Assembly (NCBI GenBank): GCA_029721515.1
Contig: CM056552.1
Location: 13,851,001 to 13,915,000, forward strand
Direction of reading: 5' to 3'
Source of the DNA: Synanceia verrucosa
Taxonomy: Eukaryota > Chordata > Actinopteri > Perciformes > Synanceiidae
Length of the DNA: 64,000 nucleotides
Shown here one piece after another: positions 24,600 through 36,749 of this stretch (positions are counted from its first letter, which is position 1; each line of letters begins with the position of its first letter). A model generated the notes under the pieces. It did not search any database. It saw only the letters and a list, made by a program, of their open reading frames with translations, and was not told where the DNA came from. The position numbers and the translations under genes are program-made.

Positions 24600-27500
24600 C
24601 TGATATAATCATGTTATCTTGCAAATGTCCTCCACTGAAAATTATGCTCACCTGAAGTTGAAATGAAAAGTAAAGACTGCTGTGCATGAAGTGTTTAATA
24701 GCATGTGTAACTGCAATTTATAGCCTTTGACGCCCCTTGAGATCATTGGCCAGTGTTGCAGTATTCAGCTCACAGTTTGGCAAATTAAAGCAACAAAGTA
24801 AATCTGACTCAGATGACTTCAGAGGGCAAGCACTGCAAAGGGAGTCTAGTACACCTGAAGGATACACACAATTTTCAAACCTGTCTTAAAAACTATAGTC
24901 CGGTGCCCATATTAACATTTAAACAGATGTTTGCTTTTGATAATAATTATTCCTGTTCATATGTGTTTCCAGTGGAAGCCCTATAAAAATGTATAGGGTT
25001 GTCAAACAATTATTATTATTTTAATCAAAAGCAAACAATTTCAATAGTTAATCACGATTACTTGCCTTTTTTTTATTGTATGTTTACTATTCTAATATTT
25101 TGTACTTTACAGATAGTATTTCAGATCACGTTAACAATGATCGCAATTGACAACAAGCCAATAGGAGTATGTCTCTTCGACCAGAGTCTTCTATGATGTT
25201 GACTGGTCTGCAGTCAGCTGACACCCATTTAATAAGCGCTGTGATTAACTTAAAATAGAGCTTTGCATGTTATCATCATCTGATTAGCTGCACTAGCATG
25301 CTTAGCTTGTGGGTCAGAGATCAAGTTTGAAGTACTTCTGTGATGTTTTAATTCTGTTTTAAACAAGGTGTATATTACTTTTGACATCTAAACTGAGCCC
25401 CCTGGGAGTTTTTGAAAATCAAATGAACCATTCAGACGCGCTGCTCTATGACTGCGGCACCAGATACTGCTGCGTCAAAGCAGCAAAATAGAAGCACGCT
25501 ATTAAAAAAAACGTGTTATTCTTTGAGTTTATCCTAATTATATTAGGATATATTTCTAGCCCCAATGCCAATTTTATTTGAAGTTAATGGTGACAGTGTT
25601 AACCTGAGGGGAAACCAGGGGGTGGGCGCCACATTTAAGTGTAGACGCTGGTGGTTGGAACTGCTTTATCGGCCATATAAGAGCCGTGCAGAGCTGTGAT
25701 CTAGCCAGTAGAGCACACTTACATCCACGAACATTTAACAAAAGCATGCACAGCCAGCCTGGCCACGTCAATAAAGCACAGAGAAACTCAAATTAGGGAG
25801 AGTGACTTCATTCTCTGCTCAGGAAGACATTGCTCCTCTATAGCTTTACATGTCAAGTTGTTTGATGCCATATTAACGCTTTGAGTATTACATCACACTT
25901 TTAAGACGTGGCCTCAGCAAGTTGGTGTCTTCCAAAGTTGAATTCTAAACTTGAATGATATTTTCCTGTGTTTTAACTCTGACATGTATTTTTTCAGATA
26001 ATAGACAGAGAGCCTGCACATCAGTCAAATGTTAAAATGCTATTTCCCTGTGGAGTTAAAAAATAGAGTTAAACAACCCCTGCGGAGACAACAGAGAGCG
26101 GGTATTGTTGATGCAAAAGCGGCCTGATGATGCCTTGAATGAGGCATCAAGAGGCTTTTACATGCACAGCTGGTGCTTCAGTTTGCTCTTCTTTCCTCCT
26201 TCATGTCCTGGGAGCACGTTAAAAGACACAGAGGAGCAAGACAATTAGCCACATAACAATGCATGTCTGTACTAATTGGGAGCATGGGGACATGCACCCA
26301 TTATTCATTGTGTTAACTCTCAGTACTGTCATACAACATAAGTCTGACTTTTAGATATTGCAGTACTACCTCCTCTAATCCTTTAAAAAATGGAAAATGT
26401 GTAATACATCAATGCCATTTTGACTGAGTTTTCTCAGTTGCCAGACTGTTCAGGTCTGTGTGCAGAAACACTGTTGCAATTTGAGAAGCTTGTTTTCTCC
26501 TGGGAGTGGGCTTTGGAATAAAGCATCATAGAATGTGTTATTTCCCTGTGTGTTTTTTTACATGTTTACATGTTCAGAGAGCTAATTAAAATGGCAAGTT
26601 CAAGCATGTCCTTCTCAGGGGGTTGCATCATGTAGAGTACGCTGCTTTGCAAGTTCAAAAATGATTTCTTTCCCCCCTGACAGTAGATGTGATTTCTTTG
26701 TTTATAGCTGATGCAAATTGTTTTTTTTCCTCCCCATAGCACTAATTTGAGTTCAATTTTAAATTAGTTAATACTGTTGCAATAAAATCCTTAGAGGTGA
26801 AGTTTACATCCTCTTGGTTTAATACAGCCCATGTCAACAACTGCACAATGTCTTATTTTTCCGTGCATTGAATTTGTAATTATGGGATGCCTTTATGGAT
26901 AAAATAATATGTTTTGCATGCATAATAAAAGGCTTAGCACAATATGGGCTGTAATGAAACATTTTCACCCTGTTTAAATCACTATTTAAGATATTTTGTC
27001 CTTGAAAACTGGTTCAGAAATGCACCCTTTTGCATCATGATGTGCAGTTTTATCTTAAATTAAGTCAGAGATATTTATACTTTTTAACCTTCTGCACGTT
27101 AAAGTACGCTGGAGAGGCTTTGGTTGGTTTATAGGGTATATTTAGTGCACCCCTCACCATGCCAGTTAATCTGTCCCACAGCAAAAATATGCTTTAAGAG
27201 GCTTTTGGCTCAGCAGTCTCCCGTCTCATATTGATGGTTCTTAGATTCTGAGTTCAAGAGAAGGGGAGCAAAATTGATCTCCCTCAACCTTTGATTTTAT
27301 TTCTCTACATCTTTTATATCTTTTACGTACAAAGCATCATGTTATAAAACTATGATATGTGCAGTAAAATATACAATATTTCCCTTTGAAATGAGCAGAA
27401 GTACAAAGCCTATTAATTAACAAAGCCAACACTATCCATAATTTAATTAAGTTACTGGGCATGTAACTAATCTTGTTAAATGCAAAATTGTTGCATCCTC

Positions 27501-28300
27501 TCTTTTAATGTCAGGGAGGAAAAGTCATATTGTGTACTTGAAACTTACTATTCATTATCTGCTGTGGGACATGCTGAAGTTAAATCACATCGCTCACCCA
27601 CACTTATTTGTCCTTACAGCATCCTCACACTTTAGATTTAATTCCCCTTTTAGAACTTTTATCGCTCTGGATGAATTACACAGCCATAAATTGGATGCTA
27701 CGTCAGGCTCCACAGATGAAAGGGTGGGTGACCTCCTGTATCCTGCACACTGAACATCTTCTGGCTTTTATTTTGTTTCACCTTTCTCCACTGGAGGACA
27801 CTGTGGCGTTGGTGTTTGATAAACCACCACCTCTTTCTTTTAATAGGTGGTAGCTTTTAAAATTGATTGCATAAATTTAAAATGCAAAATTAATGTGGAA
27901 GGTCTTATAAGAAAATCTAAAACTGGCATCATTAATTAGTAATTAGAAGAAAAAAATATCAATGGTCTCCATTAAGTGGAACTGAGAAGCTTTTTTAATT
28001 GTTTCTGAGTGTTAACATGTGGCTAAAAGATAATATCCCCTCATTAACACTGTTTTTTCTGTACACTGGTTGGTTCAGCTCTCTCTGTGTCATCCTGTCT
28101 GTCTGAAACTCTGAAGGGACAGAATCAGTCATCTGGATTGATCTCAAGTAATTGGAGGCTGAGGGAAGAGAAGTCAATGGACCATGGAAAACAGATCCAA
28201 CAACCTTGCCTGTTTGCAAGTATAAGAGCGTGAACAACTTGACTGCTTCGGGAGAGAGGGATCAGGGACAAGGTCCACTTCAGACCTTGTTAGTTTTGAC
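24600..28300. other. Intergenic interval between the divergent ora genes
   Basis: Both receptor genes point away from this 3.9-kb interval, so promoters of both lie here. No coding exon was seen. The part from about 26680 to 27070 is free of simple repeats and dense in homeodomain-type TAAT sites, with an octamer-like ATGCAAAT near 26713 and TTTGCATGCATAAT near 26913. It has the look of conserved regulatory DNA. A CCCCTGGGA site at 25399-25407 fits the EBF/Olf-1 pattern CCCNNGGGA. Confidence 0.45.
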
Positions 28301-28411
28301 TGCTCTCAGGTAGAGGTGGTGTATACTTCTGCTGTGTGTGTGTGTGTTTTAAATTATTTTGAATGCACATGTTGGTGAAGGTGCCTTATACTCTTTTCTA
28401 TTATTGCAGAA

Positions 28412-29374
28412 ATGCCATCAGAGGAGTTTGTCCGTGGGATGCTCTACCTTTCTCTCACCGTTGTGGGAGTCCCAGGTAACGCTGCCGTCATCCTGGCATT
28501 CCTCCTCTTGCTGTACCAGGAGAACCGCCTCCTCCCACCCGATGCCATTGTCCTGCACCTGGCCTGCGCCAACCTGCTGGTGGTGGGTGTTCGCTGTCTG
28601 CTGGAGACCCTGGCCTCTTTCCGCTTGACCAGTATCTTCGGAGATGTGGGCTGTAAGGCTGTGATCTTTGTGTACAGAACATCCCGTTCCCTCTCAATCT
28701 GGCTCACCTTCATCCTGAGTGCCTACCAGTGCCTTAGCATTGCCCCTCCCGGATCACGGTGGGCCTCGATCCGCACCGCGGTGTCCCAGTATTTGGGCTT
28801 CGTGTTCTTCTTCCTCTGGCTCCTCAACACTTGCATGAGCTCGGCGGCCATACTCTTCTCCTTCGGTGCCAAAAATGACTCCAGTCTGACAAACCATGGC
28901 ATCAATGTACAATTCTGCTACGTTAGCTTCCCTTCAAAATTGTCCAAAGAGGCAAATGGGGCAGCCCAGGTGAGCAGAGATGTGGTGCCCATGAGCCTCA
29001 TGACCCTGGCCAGTCTGATCATCCTGGTCTTCCTTTACAAGCACAGCCAGCATGTGAAGGGGCTCCGCAGCAGCAGCAGTGGTGGTGGAGGAAGTGGCGG
29101 GGCTGAGCAACGGGCTGCCAAAGCCGTGGTAGCTCTTGTGACTTTATATGTGATTCTTTATGGGGTAGATAATGGGCTTTGGGTGTACACCCTCACTGTG
29201 AGGAAGACCATGACTTCCTCGCTGATCTCTGACCTGCGTATATTCTTTTCCTCACTCTATGCAGCGCTAAGCCCCGTGGTCATCATTACGTCCAACAGGA
29301 AAGTGAATGGCAGGCTTAGGTGTGTGCAGAAAAAGCCTGTTCAGGAGAAAGACACGCGTCTTTCTACTATGTGA
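28412..29374 (+). CDS. ora2: V1R-like chemosensory GPCR, olfactory receptor class A related (ora2-like)
   Basis: Single-coding-exon receptor, 320 aa. The ATG follows directly on a strong splice acceptor (ctattattgcag|aaATG), so a 5' UTR intron very probably precedes it. Seven hydrophobic segments are visible: LYLSLTVVGVPGNAAVILAF (1), VLHLACANLLVVGVRCLLET (2), FVYRTSRSLSIWLTFILSAY (3), LGFVFFFLWLLNTCMSSAAI (4), VVPMSLMTLASLIILVFLYK (5), KAVVALVTLYVILYGVDNGL (6) and FFSSLYAALSPVVIITSN (7). Paired cysteines occur in VGCKAV and QFCYVSF. NDSS is a potential outer-loop glycosylation site. The third inner loop carries a low-complexity Ser/Gly run (residues about 216-228) coded by AGC and GGN repeats. 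It shares the V1R/ora framework with the receptor at 23551-24492 and is transcribed away from it. The ora2 name is by recollection of the teleost ora1-ora2 pair. Confidence 0.85.
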   Translation: MPSEEFVRGMLYLSLTVVGVPGNAAVILAFLLLLYQENRLLPPDAIVLHLACANLLVVGVRCLLETLASFRLTSIFGDVGCKAVIFVYRTSRSLSIWLTFILSAYQCLSIAPPGSRWASIRTAVSQYLGFVFFFLWLLNTCMSSAAILFSFGAKNDSSLTNHGINVQFCYVSFPSKLSKEANGAAQVSRDVVPMSLMTLASLIILVFLYKHSQHVKGLRSSSSGGGGSGGAEQRAAKAVVALVTLYVILYGVDNGLWVYTLTVRKTMTSSLISDLRIFFSSLYAALSPVVIITSNRKVNGRLRCVQKKPVQEKDTRLSTM

Positions 29375-30530
29375 GGCATGCTGGGACGGCTGATCACTTA
29401 CAGCAGAAGAAGTCAAGATGATGGGGATTCATTTCTCTGAAGTGGGTGGGTCCTGCTGTCTTTGTGTGCTTGAAATGTATCATGGTTTGTGATAGAAATT
29501 GCAGAAAAGATGCCTCTTTCCTCTGGGGCTGTCAGTTCATAACAAATATGCTTTCTAGATTATTTTTAAATATCTTTATTTAGGAGATTTTTCAGATATT
29601 CAGTAACTCATGCAAGTTTAGCACCTGTAGATCTGGGTGGGATGGTGAACCAGTGGGTAGGGCTAACCTGCCATCTCACTGTCTGTGATTAAGGAAGTAA
29701 GCTGTCACTGTTAATACATGTCTGTATGAATCTCTGCTAATCTGGCAATAGGGTAGATTTGTCTGATATTCTGTATGTTCTCTCCATCATAGTATGGTGG
29801 AAGAATTATAGCTGAGTGACTCAAAGTCAAATAGCTGTCAAATGACTCCCAGCTGGCCATTAGCTAAAGAATATAATCTGTTGATACTAATAAGGCAGGT
29901 GAATTATCTAACACAGAATTGGTTAAACACCTGATGGGAAAACTATATTCTTTGTGAAAAAAAGATGAAAAAGATGTTCATTACACAAAGCTGAATCACT
30001 TAATACAATATTGACTGACTGATACTGTATGTCTGAGTTCTGTGGATGCAGTTATGAGACGAGGAGACTTTGGGGACACAAAGCCACGTCTTGGCACGAA
30101 TGCTGAAGAGGTTGCTGTGGATGTGGTAATGTGGGACTTTAGGAGTCATTATGTAATTGCCATGTCTTGAAGAAGCAAGGGCAGAGAGACGGGGCGAGGA
30201 GAACATAACAACCTCTGTGAGTGACAGTTCAAAAGACATAAAGTGGGGCTGCCAGGACTCTGTGATCCTGCAGTAACTCTAAAGTGCAGTCAAAGCAGCG
30301 TTATTCAATGGCTGTCGCAGAGCAGGTGAGGACGAGGAGGAAACCTCTTTCTGTGCTTGTGCAGAACTATTGCATTCAACACCTGGTTGAAATCACAAGA
30401 CATTTTAGGTGATGTGCTGGTGTTGATCTATAGCTGCAGAGTAACATTTACCTTTATTACCAAAGCTGCAACTATTAAAGCCATATTTAATGTGACTTTA
30501 TTCATTCAAAGCTCCCTCCAGATGACAATT
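29375..30530. other. Intergenic between ora2 and mir-205
   Basis: Contains the probable ora2 3' UTR followed by unique non-coding sequence. No gene, structured RNA or clear repeat was recognised. Confidence 0.5.
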
Positions 30531-30540
30531 CCATGTGTTT

Positions 30541-30600
30541 TACTCTTCAATCCACTGAAATCTGATTTCCACTTTACACAGACTCCGGTGGAATGAAGGA
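30541..30600 (-). ncRNA. mir205: microRNA mir-205 hairpin
   Basis: The minus strand at 30600-30579 matches vertebrate miR-205-5p as I know it over all 22 bases (it begins TCCTTCATTCCACCGG). After a 16-base loop, the opposite arm at 30562-30541 begins GATTTCAGTGGATTGAAG, matching miR-205-3p (GATTTCAGTGGAGTGAAG in human) with one change in that stretch. The arms pair as a microRNA stem; the precursor extends a few bases further each way. miR-205 is an epithelial microRNA that targets ZEB1/ZEB2 and others. In human it lies at 1q32 in a non-coding host transcript; a host transcript here would be minus-strand and start to the right, but its exons are not evident. Confidence 0.95.
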
Positions 30601-31190
30601 TAGAATACATGGACGGTTTCATTAGACCAGTGAGTGAGATGGCGCCTCTGCTGAGGAAACACTGCAAAGTTGACACTGTTGATTCAACACTGACGTCATT
30701 CTTCCTTTTTGTGTTGAGAAAGAGGTTGCAGATCAGTTGAAAAGAACAAAAACATGAAAACAGGGTGTGTGTACATTTATATCTCTTTCTATGTGTGAGT
30801 GTGAAGGGTGTGTCAGGCCTCTCCCTCCCTGCACAGGACACAACCTGTTGCCACTGTTTTCCATGCCGCTCGAGTCTTTTGAGCCCAATGAATGCAAGCT
30901 GCTGTTAAACATGTAGAGAGCAAACCTTCACAAATGTTATCCTCTGAAACTGATGCACTCCAAAATCACCAACAACCTTCAGACCTGGTCCCAGTTTTGC
31001 AGCTAAAACCAGAACTTAGCTAATAAAACACTGGTCATCATCTGTTCAACCTCTGGCTGCAACTCACCTGCTTGACATCTTGATGTGGGATCGCACCAGC
31101 GATCAGAAACAGAACACAACAAAGCACGAACAGTTATCAAAGAAATAATGCTAACTTTTCAGTTTTTAGTTGTCTACCGTTAGACAAAGT

Positions 31191-31193
<3 letters not shown>

Positions 31194-31248
<55 letters not shown>
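31194..31248. repeat. CA microsatellite
   Basis: About 27 uninterrupted CA units, likely polymorphic. Confidence 0.95.
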
Positions 31249-31250
<2 letters not shown>

Positions 31251-32608
31251 GCTGTCAAGTTGTCCAGAATAGTTGGTTAAATGAAGTCAGAGGGTTGCAG
31301 TAAATCCCGGCAGCTGATCCACCCCTGCTGTGACTGATCAGTCTGTTTACCTGCACCAGGTACAGGCATTTTTGTCCCCCGTGTCCACCAATAGCAAAGC
31401 AGCAGCAGAGTTAAACCAAGCCCCCTTTTCTGCCTTGAAGCCAGTCCATACCCAAATATAGCCCTCTTTACCCAGGAACTAACCCAAACCCTCTCCCCCC
31501 ACAAAAAAAAAAAAAAAAGTTTAAAATGACACAAACATCATCTGAATCATCATGCACAACAAGAAGTTTGTGCTGGTTATACTGATGCAGGACCAAATTG
31601 ATGACTAATACATGTCTCAATAAGCATTATTCAGCATTACATTAAGCTCCAAAAGTCACTTCTAAATAATTTTACAACAATGAATATGGGCATTTTTAAA
31701 ACCATTATGAACCTGTTAACGTCTAAATTAACAATTCAATTCAAACTTTTAAGTTATTTTTTAATCCTGTAAAATCCCTCTGATGTTTTTTTCCACTTAA
31801 GAAAACTTGTGACTGACTATACTGGAAACTTTGAGGCTTATTACTGTGGTGAAAATGTATCAGTAATAAACACATCCTGAGGTACTCTCAACACCCAAAT
31901 GTTATGGAAATGAAAGACTTAATAACCCCTTTTTAGGTTTGCTGATACCGTCTTTGCCTTTCCTTCAAAGGGACGGTTCTTTAGGCGTCTTGTTTAGAGG
32001 ATTTATTCCCTGTCTGAGTGAAGCTACTGATGGAGAATGCCTTAAGAAAACTGTGCTTTTATGTAAATCAGCTCATTTAGAATATTTTTTTTTAAAGTGC
32101 AGGACTGATTTTATCATACAAGTGGTTTCCATACGGCACAGTGCCCATTTGACAAAAATATTTGAAAGTTGTGAAAGTGATGGGCTCTAAACTTTACCTC
32201 AGAATACCTGCCAGGAGGTGACATGAGTTTACCAGAATTTTTATTTTATTTATTTATTTATTTTCCACTTAAAGTTGTCTGTGTGTGACCCATTTCCTTG
32301 TGTCTGCCCAGTTTAACTGATTCCCTCAGACAGGGAGCACACGGTCGTGTTTCAGCTTGCCTGGTATGCTGCACTGCGTGTCAGAAAGGAGAGAAGAAGC
32401 TTTACAGAGCTAAAGTGAAAGTTTGGCCCGTTGCGTCTGGATGCACACAACAATATTGCTTGATTTATGCTGATTAACACCCATTTTGTAGAAAAGGCTG
32501 ACATGCAGCCGGTTTAATATCCACATAAATCTGCTGTGGAATTTAATAGTTGACTTTATAATTCTGATGGCGTGATTTTACCAGACAGTCTAGTGGCAGC
32601 AACGCATG

Positions 32609-32995
32609 AAAGGAATAGTTTGATGTATTGGGAAATACTTTTTATTTGCTCTGAGAGTTGATGAGAAGATCGACACCACTCTAGAGCCGGGTGTGAAAAC
32701 AGTTAACCTTGCTCTGTCCAAAGGTACCAGCTTTGGACATGATTAGCTCACTAATCATTAATTAATTCTGTACAGTTTTTCTGTCCATTCATCTGGGTAA
32801 CAGCCGTACTGCGCTGTATTGGTGTTTTTCACCACATGTTCAGAGATTTTTTTCTATCCTACGTTTGTTCTTTGCTCTAGCTGCACTGTCTTGCTGTCTG
32901 TCTGTTTCCAGTCTGCTGGCTGTAATGACTTGATATTCTAAGTCAAGGCAACAGAGCAAATAAGCCTTTCCCAAATATGTCAAACTACTCCTTTA
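32609..32995. mobile_element. Inverted-repeat element (MITE-like)
   Basis: The left end reads AAAGGAATAGTTTGATGTAT and continues TGGGAAA. The right end read inward is AAAGGAGTAGTTTGACATAT followed by TTGGGAAA. The interior of about 330 bases has no transposase frame. Repeats starting AAAGGAATAGTT are common in teleosts (recalled). Related interior fragments occur at 8706-8780 and perhaps 13021-13100. No clear target duplication was found. Confidence 0.65.
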
Positions 32996-33197
32996 AATCA
33001 ACTCTCAGTGACAGGACAAATCCCCCAATAATTCAGTTAAAACCCACGCACAAGAGAGTAAATAACAAATGCAGGTGGAGAAAAGAGATAAAGTTTGCAT
33101 GACAGACAAACATGCTCTACATTTGCAATGTCTGTATACTCCCTGACAGGGAGTCTGCATAGCACATTATGCCCATCTCCAGTGTACTGGCGAGGAC

Positions 33198-33282
33198 ATG
33201 GACCACACTGAAGGTGGTGGGGGAGGGGCAGAAGGCTCTGAGGCCCCGGGGCAGCAGCTTGCTGCAACTGCACTGCTCTCAG
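33198..33282 (+). CDS. Weak candidate exon ending in a strong splice donor
   Basis: An ATG at 33198 opens 28 codons (MDHTEGGGGGAEGSEAPGQQ, then LAATALLS) that run into CTCTCAG|gtaagat. The segment is GC-rich compared with its surroundings. I know of no matching protein and no partner exon was found, so this could be a non-coding exon or chance. Confidence 0.2.
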
Positions 33283-33299
33283 GTAAGATATGCACTGCT

Positions 33300-36200
33300 G
33301 TGCTGAGACTTGAAAGACATTCAAGATGCAATGCGCCTTATCCAGTGTATCACAATATAAGGAAAAAAGAGAGAGGAAGGAGCACAAAAGAAAAGGTTGG
33401 GTCGTTTAGTTGCAGATAAAAATTCAATAACAGGCATGGAAACGTTGTCATGTGAGTGTTCTGAGAAATAACAGAATATTAAACAGTCTTTCACTTGAAA
33501 GAGCAATTGACTGAATTGAAAGCTGAGCTCTGAGACGTGAACCCAGTATCAATATGTGCTATAGTAGTCTCTCAATATGCGGCTTATAATTTATTACTCA
33601 GGGGTGAATTAGCTTTTGTTCAATTTTAATTCAGGTCTCGCTGAGATAAAGATCTCTGTTTAAAGAGAAGGAGAGGACTAAATGTATAGCAGAGAGGAAT
33701 GGGTTTCACTGACATGTCAGTTTGCAGAGATTTATCCTTTGATGAGCCCATCCAGTGTCCCTCAGGGATGCTGATTCATGCCGGATGATGTGTGAATGTA
33801 TAAACCCAGCACACAGATTTTAATCTCCTTAAATGATTGCATTTAAAAGGCTGTTAACAGGGCGGCTTTCAAACTGGGGTTTTTAAAATTGAATTAAACT
33901 CCAGGAATCACATTGGAAATGTACTGTATCTGCCACTGCCTGCTCAATACATTATTTCTTTATTTTGAATAAAATGCATGAAAACTGAACCAAATGAAAA
34001 ATTTACTACTTCACTAAAATAATCCAGTGTCATGAGGTATCTTTATACAGACACAGCTCCACTAGCTATATATCATTTAAATCTTTTTTTGAATTAGTGA
34101 AGACTCTCAGGATGAATACTGTGGCTTGTGTGTTATTAGTTCTGCAGGTGCAAAAAGTCCAGTGATCCAGGAAGAAAAAGCTTGTACCTGCAAAAACACA
34201 GCAATGGTCCAGTCTTTGTTGAATATATGGTACATTTGGTACAGTAAAACAACTGACCAGCTTACTGAAAATAAAGGATACATGGTAAAAATAAAGAATG
34301 AGGTTGACAACCTAAGATTTGATGGAGTGTCTGTCTCTACATGCATGCCATGATATTCTCACACCTATCATACTGTATCACTACATGGTCACAATTGTTT
34401 CACATTCAATCACAAAAGCCATAATATCACTCTATGACCATAAAAAATCTATGGTCCACAAAAGTAATGAAGAAAAAAACATTATCACATTTTGCAAAAA
34501 CATAACAAGCTATGAAAGCATCATGAGCTATTTCAGCTTAAGGTTTGTTTTAAAATGCTTACATACTCATCCTTTAGTCCCTCTTTCCCTGCTCAATGAA
34601 TTTGTTACAAAACAGCAAGTCAACGCATGCGCCTCAATAAGCAGAAACTGTCTCATTACACAAAACATTTGAACAATCTTCTCTATTAAAGGAGCAAAAG
34701 TATGGAACTGTCCACAACCCAGTCAACAACAAAAAAAAAGCTTTTCTGCAAACCATGGATAAAGTAAATTTATGAACCAAAATACGTCTCAACCTTGTAT
34801 CACGCTTGCAGAAATGTAATGTAATGTTGAGAAACGATAGGTTAGGGTGAGACAAGGTAAAAATATCATGGTTTGACTTCAAATAATAATATCACTAGTA
34901 ACACACAATTACCAAACAATTGATTTGCTAATTTGTTGAGCTATTTAATTGTATATTGCAATCATTTCCCTTCCATTCTAATGATACTGTAACATCCATG
35001 TGAAATTAAATAAAGTAAACTAGCCAAATGGCATAACTGTTAGTGTCATTTATTCAGTTATGTTATATTTCTTTTGTTTTATCTGCACAATGGCTGAAGT
35101 GTAAAAACATCAGTCTGTCATGAGAGTTTACATGGCAGACTATTTCTCAGCTAGGTGCAGTTTGCCTACTTTCTTACAAAAAAATCTATTGCCATCAGTC
35201 CTCTCATCTAACTTTGACAATAAGCAGATCCACCAAAATTGTTCCAAAATGCTTAATATTCATATTAAATTGGCTGTAAATCAACCAGCAAATCCACCTA
35301 AGATCTTTAACATGACCGCCTTGACGTCAAATTCACTCTGTAGCAGTAACAAGGCTCCTGCCCTTTATCTTTCTCATCTTCCCCCCTAAATGCCACAAAG
35401 GTGGAATTTTCCACGAGCCACTTCCCTGAGTTCGCTCTGGAATGCAGACAAGATGGAGCAAGCCTGCAGAGAGCAGCGTCTCTGCAGTAACGGCATGTTG
35501 AGGTGCTTAACTTGTGCACATCGTGTCCACCTCCTTAATTCTCCCTTCAGGGGTTTTGTGAGGCTGTTACTCTCAGTGTGGCTCTGCCCAGCAGTGTTTC
35601 TAGCTGCCACTGTTGCTGCTGATTGTCACGAGGATCCTGCAGTAGCCAAGTTTAGGATCTCAGGCATTTCTGATTTCGTCCAGTAATATGTAGTCTGATT
35701 GTCATTATCATCTACTTGTTGAAGTAATTTGATGCATTAAGTAATTTCAACCGTCACAGAAAGCTTTGCACATAGCAGGATGTTTCAACACAACTCTAAA
35801 TTCAAAGCTGTTGGAGACGTTTACGATTGCTCTAAACAGATTGCAATCCGTGCCTGAGAGCAACAGACCTTGTAAAGTTATACAACATGGGCATGTGCTG
35901 ACACAACAGCCACACATATCTCATCTTGCTCGTACCACCCTTCACACAGGTGAGGGAAGTGCAGAATAATGTACAGACAGGAACATCAGAAGATAGTGTC
36001 TGCAACAGAGAGTAAATTTAGTTTACATAAAGAGCATATACAGTTACAGCGCACCTAAATGCATCACACTATACACTATTAATGGGATTTATATAAGATC
36101 ACAAATTGCCCAGATTTGGGAGTTGCTGACATATGATGATAAGGACGCACTACTTGAAAAATTTAGTCTCCTTGTGCTTTTTCAGAATAAGCGGTGTCAC

Positions 36201-36660
36201 TCCACCCACTTAAAGCTGAATAATAGATCTGATGGATGCTCTGTGCATCACACAGCTGCTGTCAGAGCAATTACAAAAGGCATGAGTGGAGTGCTCACAC
36301 TGCCATATCAGAGTTTAAACCAGGCGAGTTTATCACAGCAGCACACTCAACTTGGAGGCTGAGATGATTTAGCTTCATGAGGTGGATCGCCTCACAAATT
36401 TAAACACTCACTGGTTTGTTGCACATAACATCCTCATTTTGGCTCAATGGCTCATTCTGGGACATTATTTGTGAGCCGAGATGACATTTTGGGTGTTCGG
36501 GTCATGGGGCAGGAGGCAGTGCCACCTGTTGATGTTTTATGGTACTGTAATACAGGGGCAACTTGAATAAAGCACCATAGTGACGTAGGGGAAAATAGGC
36601 AAAAATAGATAAGTTATGTTCATACTAATACTGTGACTGGACTACTCAATTACTTTTAAC
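33300..36660. other. Gene-free interval
   Basis: No coding exon or known RNA recognised on either strand. Several stretches, such as 33580-33680, look unique and AT-rich like conserved non-coding DNA, but this cannot be judged without alignment. Confidence 0.4.
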
Positions 36661-36679
36661 AAATTATTGAAGCAGCATT

Positions 36680-36680
<1 letters not shown>

Positions 36681-36749
<69 letters not shown>

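Noticed and set aside
24999..25260. AT-rich stretch with GTTAATCACGATTA-like phrases
   Set aside because: It resembles debris of old fish repeats, but no ends or second copy were found in the window, so it is not listed as an element.
28359..28905. Alternative frames overlapping the ora2-like gene
   Set aside because: They are shadows of the receptor coding sequence in other frames.
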